A stretch of 64,000 bases of DNA from Microlunatus sp. Gsoil 973 (GTDB lineage: Bacteria > Actinomycetota > Actinomycetes > Propionibacteriales > Propionibacteriaceae), in the NCBI RefSeq assembly GCF_009707365.1, contig NZ_CP046122.1, positions 1,798,001-1,862,000 on the forward strand, written 5' to 3'. The position numbers and the translations under genes are program-made. Shown piece by piece: positions 9,255-18,353 of this stretch (position 1 is the stretch's first letter; every line of letters starts with the position of its first letter). The notes beneath the pieces are model-generated. The model saw only the letters and a program-made list of their open reading frames with translations. It had not been told where the DNA came from and did not search any database.

Positions 9255-10235
9255 TCAGCCGCGGATGCCGACCGTTGTCGCCCCCTCGATGAAGTACCGC
9301 TGGCCGAAGGCGAAGATGATCATCATCGGAATGGTGACCACGAGCGAAGCGACCATGACGTACTGGTAGTCGCCGTGTCCGCCGGCCGTCGGGCTGTACA
9401 TCGTCATCGCATAGTTGATCCCGAGCGGAACGGTGAACTGCTTCGGGCTGCCGAGATTGAGATAGATCAGCGGCCCGATGAAGTTGCTCCAGGAGGCCTG
9501 GAACTCGAAGATCCAGACGATGATCGTCGACGGGATGGCCAGCGGGAACGCGATCCTGCGGAACAGACCGAAGTAGGAGCAGCCGTCGACGCGTGCCGCT
9601 TCGAAGAGATCACGCGGCAGCCCGGAGTAGAACTGCCGCATCAGGAAGATGTAGAACGCCGAACCGAACAGGTTGGCTCCCCACAGGGGCACGTTCGTGC
9701 CCAGCCAGCCGGTGGTCTTCCAGATCAGATAGTTCGGGATCAGCGTCACTGCCCCGGGCAACATCATCGAGGCGAGCACCAGCCCGAACAGCAGCCGTCG
9801 TCCGGGGAACCGGAAGTACGCGAAGCCGAACGCCACCAAGGAACTGGACAGGGTGACCAGGGTTGCGGCCAGGACCGCGATCAACATCGAGTTGCCGACC
9901 CAGGCCAACAGCGGCAACTGGTGCCAGACCTCGACGTAGTTGTCGAAACGCCAGGTCCTGGGGATCAGCCGGTTGTCGAAGACGTCTCCTCGCGGCTTCA
10001 GGCTGGCCGCGATCAACCAGGCGAAGGGATACAGGAACAGCACCGAGAAGCCGATCATCAACAACCACCGGACGACCTGACCGATCCGGTGGACGACCAT
10101 CGACGGACCGCGATCCGGCACCGACTCGGCACCCCGGTCAGCCTCGGACAGTGCAGCCGCCGCACCGGTGGTCAGCCGACCGGGCAACTGCCCCGGCACC
10201 GGGTTGCTCACCGGGTTGGTGACCTGGTCAGTCAT
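9255..10235 (-). CDS. carbohydrate ABC transporter permease, MalG type
   Basis: This is the inner-membrane permease of a CUT1-type sugar importer, 326 aa with six predicted helices after a ~70-residue hydrophilic N-terminus. The ATPase-docking EAA loop reads EAARVDGCSYFGLFRRIAFP. The gene is last in the operon binding protein-MalF-MalG and overlaps the MalF gene by ATGA. No ATP-binding subunit is encoded nearby, as is common in actinobacteria where one MsiK-type ATPase serves many sugar transporters. Confidence 0.93.
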   Translation of the reverse strand: MTDQVTNPVSNPVPGQLPGRLTTGAAAALSEADRGAESVPDRGPSMVVHRIGQVVRWLLMIGFSVLFLYPFAWLIAASLKPRGDVFDNRLIPRTWRFDNYVEVWHQLPLLAWVGNSMLIAVLAATLVTLSSSLVAFGFAYFRFPGRRLLFGLVLASMMLPGAVTLIPNYLIWKTTGWLGTNVPLWGANLFGSAFYIFLMRQFYSGLPRDLFEAARVDGCSYFGLFRRIAFPLAIPSTIIVWIFEFQASWSNFIGPLIYLNLGSPKQFTVPLGINYAMTMYSPTAGGHGDYQYVMVASLVVTIPMMIIFAFGQRYFIEGATTVGIRG

Positions 10236-11166
10236 CCCGACCCCCTCCGTAGAAGACCAGCTTGTTGCCGATCTTCATCTGGATCAGCGTGATGATCAGA
10301 ATGATCACGAACAACAGCCAGGCCATCGCGGCGGCCAGACCGAAGTTGAACTGCTGGAAGGCCTGCTGGAAGAGATAGACGCCGTAGAAGAGCGCAGCGT
10401 CCGGCGCCGATCCGTTGGCGTCACGGAAGAACAACAGGTACGCCTGGTCGAAGACCTGCAGCGCGGCGATGGTGTTGACGATCACCAGGAAGAACACCGC
10501 CGGCGAGATCATCGGCAGAGTGAGCCGCCAGAACTGCTGCCAGCGGTTGGCTCCGTCGACCTGGGCCGCCTCGTACAACTCGCGAGGGACGTTCTGCAGC
10601 GCGGCAAGCAGGATGACCATCGAGCCGGCGGCACCCCACAGGGTCATCATCACGATCGACGGCTTCACCCAGTGCGGATCGGTCAGCCATTGCGGACCGT
10701 TGATGCCGAACAGGCCGAGGAACTGGTTGATGGCGCCGACGTTGCCGTTCAGCAACAACAGGAAGACCGATGCGGTGGCGACGTGCGGTGTCATCTTCGG
10801 CAGGTAGAAGATCGTCCGGAACACTCCGCTGCCCCGCACCATGCCGTTGAGCAGCAGCGCCAGCACCATCGCGAACGCCAGCTCCAGCGGGACCGCCATG
10901 ATCGCGTACACGAACGTGTTGAACAGCGACGTCAGCACCTTCGGATCGCCGAAGATCAGCTTGTAGTTATCGAGCCCGGCCGCCGTCGCCGAGTTGCTGG
11001 CGAGATCGAAGTGGGTGAACGACAGGCCGAGGCTCCAGCTCATCGAGATCACGGTGAAGATCAGGAAGCCGACGACCCAGGGTGCGATGAACAGATAGCC
11101 GGCCAGCACCTCACGGCGACTGGCCTGTCTGACCCGGACCCGTGCCGGTCGAAGCGTCACGGCCAT
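10228..11166 (-). CDS. carbohydrate ABC transporter permease, MalF type
   Basis: This is the partner permease of the CUT1 sugar importer, 312 aa. The first helix is LAGYLFIAPWVVGFLIFTV and the EAA loop is EAAQVDGANRWQQFWRLTLP. It is encoded 6 bases downstream of the solute-binding lipoprotein and overlaps the MalG gene. The sugar cannot be deduced from the permease. Confidence 0.93.
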   Translation of the reverse strand: MAVTLRPARVRVRQASRREVLAGYLFIAPWVVGFLIFTVISMSWSLGLSFTHFDLASNSATAAGLDNYKLIFGDPKVLTSLFNTFVYAIMAVPLELAFAMVLALLLNGMVRGSGVFRTIFYLPKMTPHVATASVFLLLLNGNVGAINQFLGLFGINGPQWLTDPHWVKPSIVMMTLWGAAGSMVILLAALQNVPRELYEAAQVDGANRWQQFWRLTLPMISPAVFFLVIVNTIAALQVFDQAYLLFFRDANGSAPDAALFYGVYLFQQAFQQFNFGLAAAMAWLLFVIILIITLIQMKIGNKLVFYGGGRDD

Positions 11167-11172
11167 CGGTGA

Positions 11173-12555
11173 TCAGCCGTTCCGCCCGGCGTTGGACTGT
11201 GCCCAGGCCCGCAGCGCGGCTGCCTGGGCGTCGTCGAGCGCTTTCTGGGGCGACTTGCCACCGGACAGCGCGACGATCACCGCGTTGTTCAGGTTGTCGG
11301 TGATCGACTGGCCGACGGCGGATGCTCCCATCGGGCGGTTGTCCGGCAGGATCTTGTAGTAGGTGTTGATCACCTGGTCGAAGTCGGCGTTGCCGCTGGA
11401 CTTGACGAACTGGTCCCTGTTCGCCTTGTCGGCAACCGGTGAGCCGGTGAACAGGCCGGTGTTGATCGAGTCATCCTTCTGCACGGTCTTCTGTCGGGCC
11501 TCACTCGCCTTCTGCCACGCCTCCGGTGAGGTGATCTTGATAGCCCAGGCGCAGGCGGCCGACGGGTTCGGGCTCTTCGCCGGGATGGCGTACGCGGCAC
11601 CACCGGCCATCGCCAGCGTCTTGCCGTCGAGGGTCTTGATCGGGACCGCTGCGATGTCGACGTTCTTCTTGTAGTCGGACAGCACGTTGACATACCACTG
11701 TGCCCACACCTGTGCGCCGACCTGGTCCTTCACGTACTGGTTCTTCGCGCCGAAGACGTCCATCGAGTCCAGCAGGCTCTTGCCCTTGGCGTAGCCGCCT
11801 TGCGCGTCGGACAGCTGCTTCAACCAGGTCAGGGCCTTGACGTTGTTGGCATCGTTCAGGGTCGGCTTGCCCTTCTGGTCGACCGTCCTGCCTCCGAACA
11901 CCGCCAGCCAGATGGCGGCCGATCCTGGCATGTCGGGTACGAAGCCCAATCGGGTCGGTTTCCCTCCCGACATCGCGGTCATCTTCTTCGCGGCCGCGAG
12001 CAGCTGGTCGGGCTTGGAGGTGTCCAGTTGGTCAAGGGAGACGCCGGACTTCTGCAGTACGCGCTTGTTGGCGATGATCGCCTCGGCCTGGAAGAACTCG
12101 GGTATCCCGTAGACCTTGCCCTGATAGGTGACGTCGTTGATCACCGACGAGTAGAAACGCTGGCTCGGGTTGACACCCCAGGTCGCATAGCACTGGTCGA
12201 GGGGCATGATCAACTTCTTGTCGGCCAAGGTGTCGATCTGCGCGCGATCGGCGTAGATCAATCCCGGCACCTGGCCGGCGGCAGCCTGAGCAGCGAACTT
12301 CTGAGTGTCGAAGCTCGACGTGTCCATGGTGACCTTGACGCCGTTGAGTTGGGCCGTCGCGTAATCAGACCGTGACTTGCCGACCTCGTCGGACGGGTTG
12401 AAGCCGTACGTCTTCAACTCCCCGCCGACCGACTTGCTGAACTGGGACTTGCCGGAAGAGCCGGAGCTAGGCTGATTGCTGTTCGGCCCACAGGCCACGA
12501 GCGCTGCACCGACGGAAAGCCCGATGATCACTCCTCCGAGCTGCTTCAGCCTCAT
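11173..12555 (-). CDS. sugar-binding lipoprotein of ABC transporter
   Basis: This extracellular solute-binding protein (family 1, 460 aa) captures the sugar for the adjacent permeases. The start at ATG 12555 follows a GGAGGGG ribosome site and gives a clean lipoprotein signal: MRLKQLGG, a hydrophobic core, then LVACG, with the cysteine as lipid attachment site. Longer readings into the intergenic region lack such a signal. The mature part has the usual low-complexity linker (SNQPSSGSSGKSQ) and then the two-lobed binding fold. A GCAAC-G-GTTGC dyad ~95 bases upstream is a candidate operator. Confidence 0.9.
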   Translation of the reverse strand: MRLKQLGGVIIGLSVGAALVACGPNSNQPSSGSSGKSQFSKSVGGELKTYGFNPSDEVGKSRSDYATAQLNGVKVTMDTSSFDTQKFAAQAAAGQVPGLIYADRAQIDTLADKKLIMPLDQCYATWGVNPSQRFYSSVINDVTYQGKVYGIPEFFQAEAIIANKRVLQKSGVSLDQLDTSKPDQLLAAAKKMTAMSGGKPTRLGFVPDMPGSAAIWLAVFGGRTVDQKGKPTLNDANNVKALTWLKQLSDAQGGYAKGKSLLDSMDVFGAKNQYVKDQVGAQVWAQWYVNVLSDYKKNVDIAAVPIKTLDGKTLAMAGGAAYAIPAKSPNPSAACAWAIKITSPEAWQKASEARQKTVQKDDSINTGLFTGSPVADKANRDQFVKSSGNADFDQVINTYYKILPDNRPMGASAVGQSITDNLNNAVIVALSGGKSPQKALDDAQAAALRAWAQSNAGRNG

Positions 12556-12646
12556 AGCTGGGTCCCCTCCGGTTCCGCGTCCGCCGGCCGATCCGGCGTC
12601 ACCCCTGGAAGTGGTTCCCCGAGCCGGGCAGTTGAAACCCGCAGCC

Positions 12647-12662
12647 TTGCAACGGTTGCGAA
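12647..12662. promoter_or_regulatory. candidate LacI-type operator upstream of sugar ABC operon
   Basis: TTGCAACGGTTGCGAA contains the perfect dyad GCAAC-G-GTTGC, the kind of CG-centred palindrome used by LacI/GalR regulators. It sits in the 178-bp divergent gap between the sugar-binding lipoprotein and the polyketide synthase gene. No such regulator is encoded in the window. Confidence 0.35.
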
Positions 12663-12733
12663 CCGGCCAGGAAGGGTATGCGGAGATCGTGAACCAGCCG
12701 ATCACTGCGGTGAGAACCGATCATCCGACGTCG

Positions 12734-13813
12734 ATGTCCGGAACGCCCAAGATTCTGGCGACCAAGGGCGTCTTGCCGCCGTACAGCTATCCGCAACAGC
12801 AGTTGACCGAGGCGTTCGCCGATTTCGTCGGCCTGGACGGCCCACGCCGGCGGCTGTTGGAGAAGGTGCACGGTAACGCCGGCGTGCAGACCAGACACCT
12901 GGCTCTGCCGGTCGAACGCTATGCCGGTCTGACCGACTTCGGCGTCGCCAACGACGCATTCCTCGAGGCCGGTTGTCGATTGGCCGAAGAGGCGGTTCGA
13001 GAGGCGTTGACCGCCGCCGACGTGGCACCGGAGCAGGTCGATGTGATCATCGCGGCGTGCAGCACCGGGGTATCGGTGCCGTCGCTTGACGCGCGGATCA
13101 TGGTTGATCTCGGCCTGCGCGAGGACGTCGTTCGGATGCCGCTGGTCGGCCTCGGCTGTGCCGCCGGCGCCGGAGGGGTGGCCAGGCTCAGCGAATTCCT
13201 TCGCGGCCGCCCGGACCGGGTCGGTGTGCTGGTCACCGTCGAACTCTGCTCCCTGACGCTGCAGCGGGGTGACACCTCGACGGCGAACCTGATCGCCAGC
13301 GGGCTGTTCGGGGATGGAGCCGCGGCGGTGGTGATGACCGGTGCGCTGCCGAATGGTCGACCGGTCGATGTTGCCGCTGGCCCGGTGGTGGTCGACACCC
13401 GAAGTCGGCTCTATCCGCACACCGAGCGCGCCATGGGGTGGGATGTCAGCAGTTCGGGGCTGCAGATCGTGCTGGGGGCTGAGATTCCCGAACTGATCCG
13501 CACCTACCTGGCCGAGGACGTCGATCGGTTCCTCAACGAGAACGGGCTGTCCCGGGACACCATCGACTGGTGGGTCTGCCATCCGGGCGGACCGAAGGTG
13601 CTGGAGGCGGTCGAGGAATCGCTCAAACTGACCGATGGTGAGCTGGCCGTGACCTGGGATTCGCTGAGCCGGATCGGCAACATCTCATCCTCGTCGGTAC
13701 TGCACGTCCTCGACGACACCATCGCGCAGCGGCGGCCAGAGCCCGGCTCGTACGGATTGATGCTGGCGATGGGGCCGGGGTTCGCGCTCGAACTGGTCCT
13801 GCTGCAGGCCTGA
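12734..13813 (+). CDS. type III polyketide synthase
   Basis: This homodimeric chalcone-synthase-fold enzyme condenses malonyl units onto an acyl starter without an ACP. The start MSGTPKILATKG at ATG 12734 gives 359 aa, the normal size. The catalytic triad is visible as Cys142 (GLGCAAGAGG), His283 (WWVCHPGGP) and Asn316 (RIGNISSSS). Five bases downstream is an isoprenylcysteine-methyltransferase-like gene. The same pairing is known in Streptomyces griseus srsA-srsB, where alkylresorcinols are made and O-methylated. A phenolic lipid is therefore a reasonable guess, but starter unit and ring closure are unknown. No flavin hydroxylase (SrsC type) is adjacent. Confidence 0.92.
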   Translation: MSGTPKILATKGVLPPYSYPQQQLTEAFADFVGLDGPRRRLLEKVHGNAGVQTRHLALPVERYAGLTDFGVANDAFLEAGCRLAEEAVREALTAADVAPEQVDVIIAACSTGVSVPSLDARIMVDLGLREDVVRMPLVGLGCAAGAGGVARLSEFLRGRPDRVGVLVTVELCSLTLQRGDTSTANLIASGLFGDGAAAVVMTGALPNGRPVDVAAGPVVVDTRSRLYPHTERAMGWDVSSSGLQIVLGAEIPELIRTYLAEDVDRFLNENGLSRDTIDWWVCHPGGPKVLEAVEESLKLTDGELAVTWDSLSRIGNISSSSVLHVLDDTIAQRRPEPGSYGLMLAMGPGFALELVLLQA

Positions 13814-13818
13814 GCCCG

Positions 13819-14346
13819 ATGGCGTCGCAGCTCTGGTTCACGGCCCTGATCCTCGCGGTCGGCGCCGAGCGGCTCGTCGAACTGGTCGTGGCACGCCGCA
13901 ACAGCCGATGGTCCTTCGAACGCGGCGGTGTGGAGTACGGCCGCAGCCACTATCCGCTGCTTGTCGCGCTGCATTCCGGGTTGCTCGTCGGCGCGCTGGC
14001 CGAGGTCTGGATCCGTGGCCCGGAATTCGTTCCCGCGCTGGGCATTCCGATGCTGGCACTGGCGATCATCGGGCAGGCGCTGCGGTGGTGGTGTATCGCC
14101 ACGCTAGGGCCGCACTGGAACACCCGAGTCATCGTCGTTCCGGGGACGGCGCCGGTGCGCGGCGGCCCGTACCGGCTGCTGCATCATCCGAACTATCTGG
14201 CCGTGGTGATCGAGGGCGCGGCCCTGCCGCTGGTGCACGGTGCCTGGATCACCTCGGTGGCGTTCACTGTGCTCAATGCCGCGGTGCTGACCGTCCGCAT
14301 CCGGGTGGAGAACCGGGCTCTCGCCTCGCTCGCCGCACCGCGCTGA
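13819..14346 (+). CDS. isoprenylcysteine carboxyl methyltransferase-family membrane protein
   Basis: This is an integral membrane SAM-dependent methyltransferase of the ICMT/PEMT fold, 175 aa with about four helices. The conserved C-terminal cofactor region reads GPHWNTRVIVVPG, GGPYRLLHHPNYLAV and then the RIRVENRAL stretch near the C-terminus. Bacteria lack prenylated proteins, and relatives beside type III polyketide synthases (SrsB) methylate phenolic lipids. The gene follows the synthase stop by 5 bases and is surely co-transcribed. Confidence 0.88.
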   Translation: MASQLWFTALILAVGAERLVELVVARRNSRWSFERGGVEYGRSHYPLLVALHSGLLVGALAEVWIRGPEFVPALGIPMLALAIIGQALRWWCIATLGPHWNTRVIVVPGTAPVRGGPYRLLHHPNYLAVVIEGAALPLVHGAWITSVAFTVLNAAVLTVRIRVENRALASLAAPR

Positions 14347-14390
14347 CCACGACAGGCCAGATCTCGCCTGCAACTGTGCGCACAACACAG

Positions 14391-14423
14391 CATCCCGCGC
14401 GGAGTCGTCAGTCGCGCGGGATG
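14391..14423. terminator. hairpin between convergent genes
   Basis: CATCCCGCGC and GCGCGGGATG form a perfect 10-bp stem with a 13-base loop. It lies in the gap between the methyltransferase stop and the oppositely oriented hemerythrin gene, so it can end transcription from both sides. There is no clear U run, which is common in high-GC actinobacteria. Confidence 0.7.
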
Positions 14424-14458
14424 CCGGGATCGGCGCGGCACGAGCCGCAGCACAGGAG

Positions 14459-15040
14459 TCAGTCGCGGATGCTGGCCACCGCGTCGCGGGCCTTGTCGAT
14501 CAAGGCGGCGAACGGCCCGACCGTCCACTGCATGGCCGGTTTGCCGGCCGCGGTGGGGTGCGGCCTGGTCGGCGCCACCTTCTCCACGGCCTCGATCCGC
14601 CGGCCCATCCGGGCCCGCTGGTCGGCGTCACAGTGCTCGAGGACTGCCGGGAACTCTTCGTGCTCCTCGTTCTCGGCGTGCTCGTCGACGCTCGTCTTCA
14701 GCTCCGCGAACTGCTTCTCGAAGTCGGCGCTGTCGACGTCGAACGTCTCCAACTGCTTCAACACCTCGTTGGCTTCCTGCTCCTCGGAGTTCCGGGCGGC
14801 AGCAACGCCGTCGGCGGCGATGTCCTCGGTCACCGGCCGGAGCACCATCTCCTCCGCGGTCTCGTGGACCGCGAGCAGTCCCCGCAGTTCCTCGAAAGCA
14901 TCGTGGCGCTGCTCGCCGTGCGATGACTCGACCTCGTCGAACAGGTCCCGAATCTGTGCGTGCTGGTTCAGCAGAAGCCTGATCACATCACCTTCCGGCA
15001 ACTGGGCAGCCTTCTGCCGATCCTCGGTTGCACTTCCCAT
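14459..15040 (-). CDS. hemerythrin (HHE) domain protein
   Basis: This is a cytoplasmic four-helix diiron protein of the HHE cation-binding family, 193 aa. Candidate metal ligands are His27 (NQHAQI), His59 and Glu63 (VHETAEE), and the C-terminal His121 and His127 (DEHAENEEHEEF). The protein is rich in Glu and has a basic Pro-containing C-terminal tail. Such proteins bind oxygen or protect iron centres during oxidative or nitrosative stress. An AAGGAG ribosome site precedes ATG 15040. The small membrane protein gene upstream on the same strand may be co-transcribed. Confidence 0.85.
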   Translation of the reverse strand: MGSATEDRQKAAQLPEGDVIRLLLNQHAQIRDLFDEVESSHGEQRHDAFEELRGLLAVHETAEEMVLRPVTEDIAADGVAAARNSEEQEANEVLKQLETFDVDSADFEKQFAELKTSVDEHAENEEHEEFPAVLEHCDADQRARMGRRIEAVEKVAPTRPHPTAAGKPAMQWTVGPFAALIDKARDAVASIRD

Positions 15041-15101
15041 GCTTGTCTCCTTCGATCACGTGATCGGACGGCTTGGCCCGACTGCACTCCGGGCCGCTTC
15101 T

Positions 15102-15320
15102 CTACTGGTGGGTCTCTTCGATCCGCAACGCGGTGCCGAAGGCGAACAGGGTCGGTGCCCAGGTGGCGATGAAGATCCCCCACCGGTCGGCCTGGGCCTT
15201 GTCCGACCCCTTCTTCGCGCGGCTGGTCAGATAGCTGATGTACGTCAGGCCGATCGAGGCGATCGCACCCGCGTAGGCGTAGTCGCTCTTGACGCCGAGC
15301 TCGTGCAGCTTCTTGATCAT
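15102..15320 (-). CDS. small membrane protein, 72 aa
   Basis: This is an unrecognised two-helix membrane protein: a hydrophobic stretch near YAYAGAIASIGLTYISYL, a short basic loop (SRAKKGSDKAQADR), then WGIFIATWAPTLFAFGTAL. It starts at ATG 15320 after a GGAGGAAAG ribosome site. It lies upstream of the hemerythrin gene on the same strand with a gap of 61 bases. Function unknown. Confidence 0.7.
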   Translation of the reverse strand: MIKKLHELGVKSDYAYAGAIASIGLTYISYLTSRAKKGSDKAQADRWGIFIATWAPTLFAFGTALRIEETHQ

Positions 15321-15485
15321 CTTTCCTCCGGTCCGTGCCGACCGCCAAGCCGGCTCACTCGGGTGGTTGTCGATGGGTCACCTGGTGGTCACCGTTGCTA
15401 TCGGGTACCCAGACCGCCGGGCGCATACCACCGACGTTTCGCGCGTGACGTTTCGGCCCCGGCACACCCGGGGAACCTCAACCGC

Positions 15486-16132
15486 ATGCGGGTCTTGCTG
15501 TGGCACCTCCATGGGTCGTGGACGGACGCCTTCGTCCGCGGCCGGCATCACTATCTCGTCGTTGACGACGAACCACAGCGCTGGCCCGACGGCGTGGAGC
15601 AGGTACGCCGCGAGCAGCTGGGCATCAGCCGACCCGATGTCGTCGTGTTCCAACGCCCCGACGAACCGGAGTGGTTCGCACGGGCCTTCGGCGCCGAGAC
15701 GGAGGGCGTGGGGAAGATCTATCTCGAGCACAACACACCGGACGGACCCGCGGCGACCAGCGGTCACCCGATGGCCGATCGCGACGATCTGCTGCTGGTC
15801 CACGTCACCTGGTTCAATCATCTGATGTGGGACAGCGGAGCGACACCGACCGCGGTGTCGAGGCCATGCACCTGGGCATGCCCGTTGTCGCTCTCTCTGC
15901 GACTGAGGCAGCGACAGCCGTTCCGCCGGGCACCGGCGTCGTTTCCAACAATCCCGGCCACCTGATCGAGACCATTCAGATGTTGATCAAGAACCCGGAG
16001 GTCGCGCGGAGCCTCGGTGAGGCGGCCCGGGCCCATGCGCTGGAACACTTCGGCCTCAGCCGGTTCCTCGCCGACTGGGACGAGGTCCTTGAGGACTGCC
16101 GTCGTGTGCCGAGTCACGCACCGAGACAGTGA
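15486..16132 (+). pseudogene. glycosyltransferase with internal deletion and frame change
   Basis: The first half reads MRVLLWHLHGSWTDAFVRG and continues through YLEHNTPDGP to VHVTWFNHLMWDSGATPTAV, the N-terminal domain of a GT4-like glycosyltransferase. At about 15860 the frame then turns to nonsense, while a frame shifted by two bases encodes VEAMHLGMPVVALSATEAA through to DEVLEDC, the typical nucleotide-sugar-binding end. The middle of the protein, where family members carry roughly 100-200 more residues, is missing. Deletion plus frame change indicate a dead gene. An assembly collapse is an alternative. Confidence 0.75.
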
Positions 16133-16145
16133 CCGCGGGGAACAG

Positions 16146-17990
16146 CTACGCCGGCGCCAGGATGGCAGCGGTGACGCCGACGCCGATCAGCAGCCACACG
16201 ACGTAGTCGCCGACCCGTCCGGAATGCACCCGGCGCAGCAACCGCACCGGCCTCCGGACAACCTCGGGTGGTCGCAGGCCGCCCGGTAGCCGGTGCCGCA
16301 GCACCGCCAGCGCCGCGACGGCGCAGGCCGCCGCAACGGTCAAGCAGGAGAGCAGCACCCCATGCAGGTCCCAGCCGGACGGCACCGGCCCCGCTACCGG
16401 CGGATAGCCGATCCGCCCGTGCAGGACGGCCGCGACGTAGCCGTCGGCGTCAAGGAAGCGGTCGGCCGCGACGGTCGCCCGGGCGGCGATCGACGGCACC
16501 AGTCCGAGCGCACAGCCGATGACCACCAGGGCGCCGGCCGAAATGATCATCCGGTTGGGAATGTCCTCACCGACGTCGACCTCCATCAGCTCCTCGTCAC
16601 CACTCATCCCCTCCGCCTCGATACCCTCCGGTTTCCTACCGGCACCGACCGCGACGCGGAGCCACACCCGTAGCACCGCTCCCCCGGTCAGCGCCGAGAT
16701 GATGATCATGAACGGCGGACCCCAGGCTGCTCCGGCTTCCGTCATGGCTGTCTCGGCCAGCGACTTGCCGAGTCCCGCGGCGAACGGCGGCAGCCCGGCC
16801 AGGCCGAGCGCAGCCAGCAGGAAGATGCTGCGCACTCCGACACCGTCCCAGCCGCGCAGCCGCTGTCCGGCACCCCACAGGGTGAACTCGTCGACGCTGC
16901 CGAACCGGTCGAGCAGGATGCCCGCACACAGGAAGAGCGCGCCCTTGACCGCGGCGTGGCCGAGAACGAACAGCGCGATGCCGGCAAGCGACTCCGGGTC
17001 ACCCACCGACAGCGCGACGAGGAACATTCCCATGTGCGCAATGGTCGAGTAGGCCAACAGCCGCTTGAGATGCCGCTGCAGCAGGCACATCACCGCCGCC
17101 AGGACCGCGGTCGCTGCACCCAGCACCAGAAGGACCCGGTCGATACCGGCCGCGACGGAGGTTGCGGCAAACCCGATCCGATAGACCCGCAGGACACCGT
17201 ACAGACCGAGTTCCACCATCACCCCGGAGAACAGCACACAGACCGGTGTCGGCGCTACCGCGTGGGCGTCGTCCAACCAGAAGTGGAACGGCACCACAGC
17301 CGCCTTGACCAGGAACCCGGTGGACAACAGCACGAAGGCGATCACCACGAAGGTGCTGTGATCACCGGCGAGGCTGCGCGACAGTTCGGCGAGATTGAGT
17401 TCCCCGGTGTGGGCGTACACCATGCCGATGCCGATCAAGGACAGGTAGGCCGCAACCGAATTGACGATGCCGAAGTTGATCGCCCCCTGCACCGCGGAAG
17501 GGTCCTCCACCTTCAGCCCGGTGAGGGCGTACGCGGCAACACCCATCATCTCGAAGAACACGAACATGGTGAAGATGTCACCGGCCAGAGCGAATCCGGT
17601 CATGCCGGCCAGGAAGAACAGCATCAACGCGTGGAAATGGCTGCCCGGTGCCCGGAAGTAGTGCCAGGAGAAGCCCAGCGCGATGATCATCAACGTCGCC
17701 GCCAGCAGCGCCAGCCCGATACTGAGCTGATCGGCCTGCAACGCGATGCCGACACCCGTGCCGCTGCCACCGGGCCGCCAGTCACCCAACCAGCTGACGA
17801 TCCGGCGCCGGCCGGTGATGATCAGCGCAGCCGTGCCACCGCCACCGACCACGACCGCGACCATCATGGTGCCGGCCCCGACCAGGCGTCCCGGCAGCCG
17901 CTGGCCGACCCCGACCAGCACCGCTGCTGCCAGAACCGGGATGATCACCAGCAAGGGCAGCAGTTGGCCGGCCGTGTCAGCAGAGGGCAC
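16146..17990 (-). CDS. mrpD: Mrp/Mnh antiporter subunit D (NuoN/ND5-like)
   Basis: This is a large membrane subunit related to the proton-pumping subunits of complex I, 614 aa, GTG start. The proton antiporter core is recognisable by the helices with [38 protein letters not shown] and [18 protein letters not shown]. It is the last gene of a seven-gene antiporter operon and is followed by the remnant glycosyltransferase on the other strand. It exchanges Na+ (or K+) for H+ together with the other Mrp subunits. It is the only full-size ND5-like subunit here, as MrpA is missing. Confidence 0.9.
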   Translation of the reverse strand: MPSADTAGQLLPLLVIIPVLAAAVLVGVGQRLPGRLVGAGTMMVAVVVGGGGTAALIITGRRRIVSWLGDWRPGGSGTGVGIALQADQLSIGLALLAATLMIIALGFSWHYFRAPGSHFHALMLFFLAGMTGFALAGDIFTMFVFFEMMGVAAYALTGLKVEDPSAVQGAINFGIVNSVAAYLSLIGIGMVYAHTGELNLAELSRSLAGDHSTFVVIAFVLLSTGFLVKAAVVPFHFWLDDAHAVAPTPVCVLFSGVMVELGLYGVLRVYRIGFAATSVAAGIDRVLLVLGAATAVLAAVMCLLQRHLKRLLAYSTIAHMGMFLVALSVGDPESLAGIALFVLGHAAVKGALFLCAGILLDRFGSVDEFTLWGAGQRLRGWDGVGVRSIFLLAALGLAGLPPFAAGLGKSLAETAMTEAGAAWGPPFMIIISALTGGAVLRVWLRVAVGAGRKPEGIEAEGMSGDEELMEVDVGEDIPNRMIISAGALVVIGCALGLVPSIAARATVAADRFLDADGYVAAVLHGRIGYPPVAGPVPSGWDLHGVLLSCLTVAAACAVAALAVLRHRLPGGLRPPEVVRRPVRLLRRVHSGRVGDYVVWLLIGVGVTAAILAPA

Positions 17991-17993
17991 GGC

Positions 17994-18353
17994 TCAGCCC
18001 TCCAGCGATCGGAGTTCGTCCGGATCGACCGTTCCGCGGCGTTTCGCGATCTGGATCACCAGGGCCAGCAGCATGGAAGTGATTGCGGCCGAGACAACGA
18101 TGTCGGTCAGGCTGAGCGCCTGCACGACCGGGTCGACGACCGGCGTTCCGCGGTGAACGGTCGACCCGAAGATCGGTGCAATCCCGCCGTACTGGTATCC
18201 CACCGCCAGCAGGAAGACGTAGGTCCCCGACTGACAGACCGACAGGCAGACGACGGCATGGACAAGATCACGACTGATCGCGATACCGACCAGCCCGAGA
18301 AGCACGATGGCACCCGCCACTGCGTAGGGGTAGTAGGCCAGGAAACCGATCAC
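17994..18353 (-). CDS. mrpC: Mrp/Mnh antiporter subunit C (NuoK-like)
   Basis: This three-helix membrane protein is homologous to NuoK. It contains VHAVVCLSVCQSGTYVFLL and LSLTDIVVSAAITSMLLAL, the conserved C-subunit segments. The GTG at 18353 is preferred because it overlaps the upstream stop as GTGA and gives 119 aa. An ATG nine codons earlier is also possible. The length matches the family. Confidence 0.88.
   Translation of the reverse strand: MIGFLAYYPYAVAGAIVLLGLVGIAISRDLVHAVVCLSVCQSGTYVFLLAVGYQYGGIAPIFGSTVHRGTPVVDPVVQALSLTDIVVSAAITSMLLALVIQIAKRRGTVDPDELRSLEG

Noticed and set aside
13908-15965. 685-codon open frame spanning the ICMT gene, terminator and hemerythrin region
   Set aside because: Only its last part (from 15486) is meaningful, as the N-terminal half of the broken glycosyltransferase.
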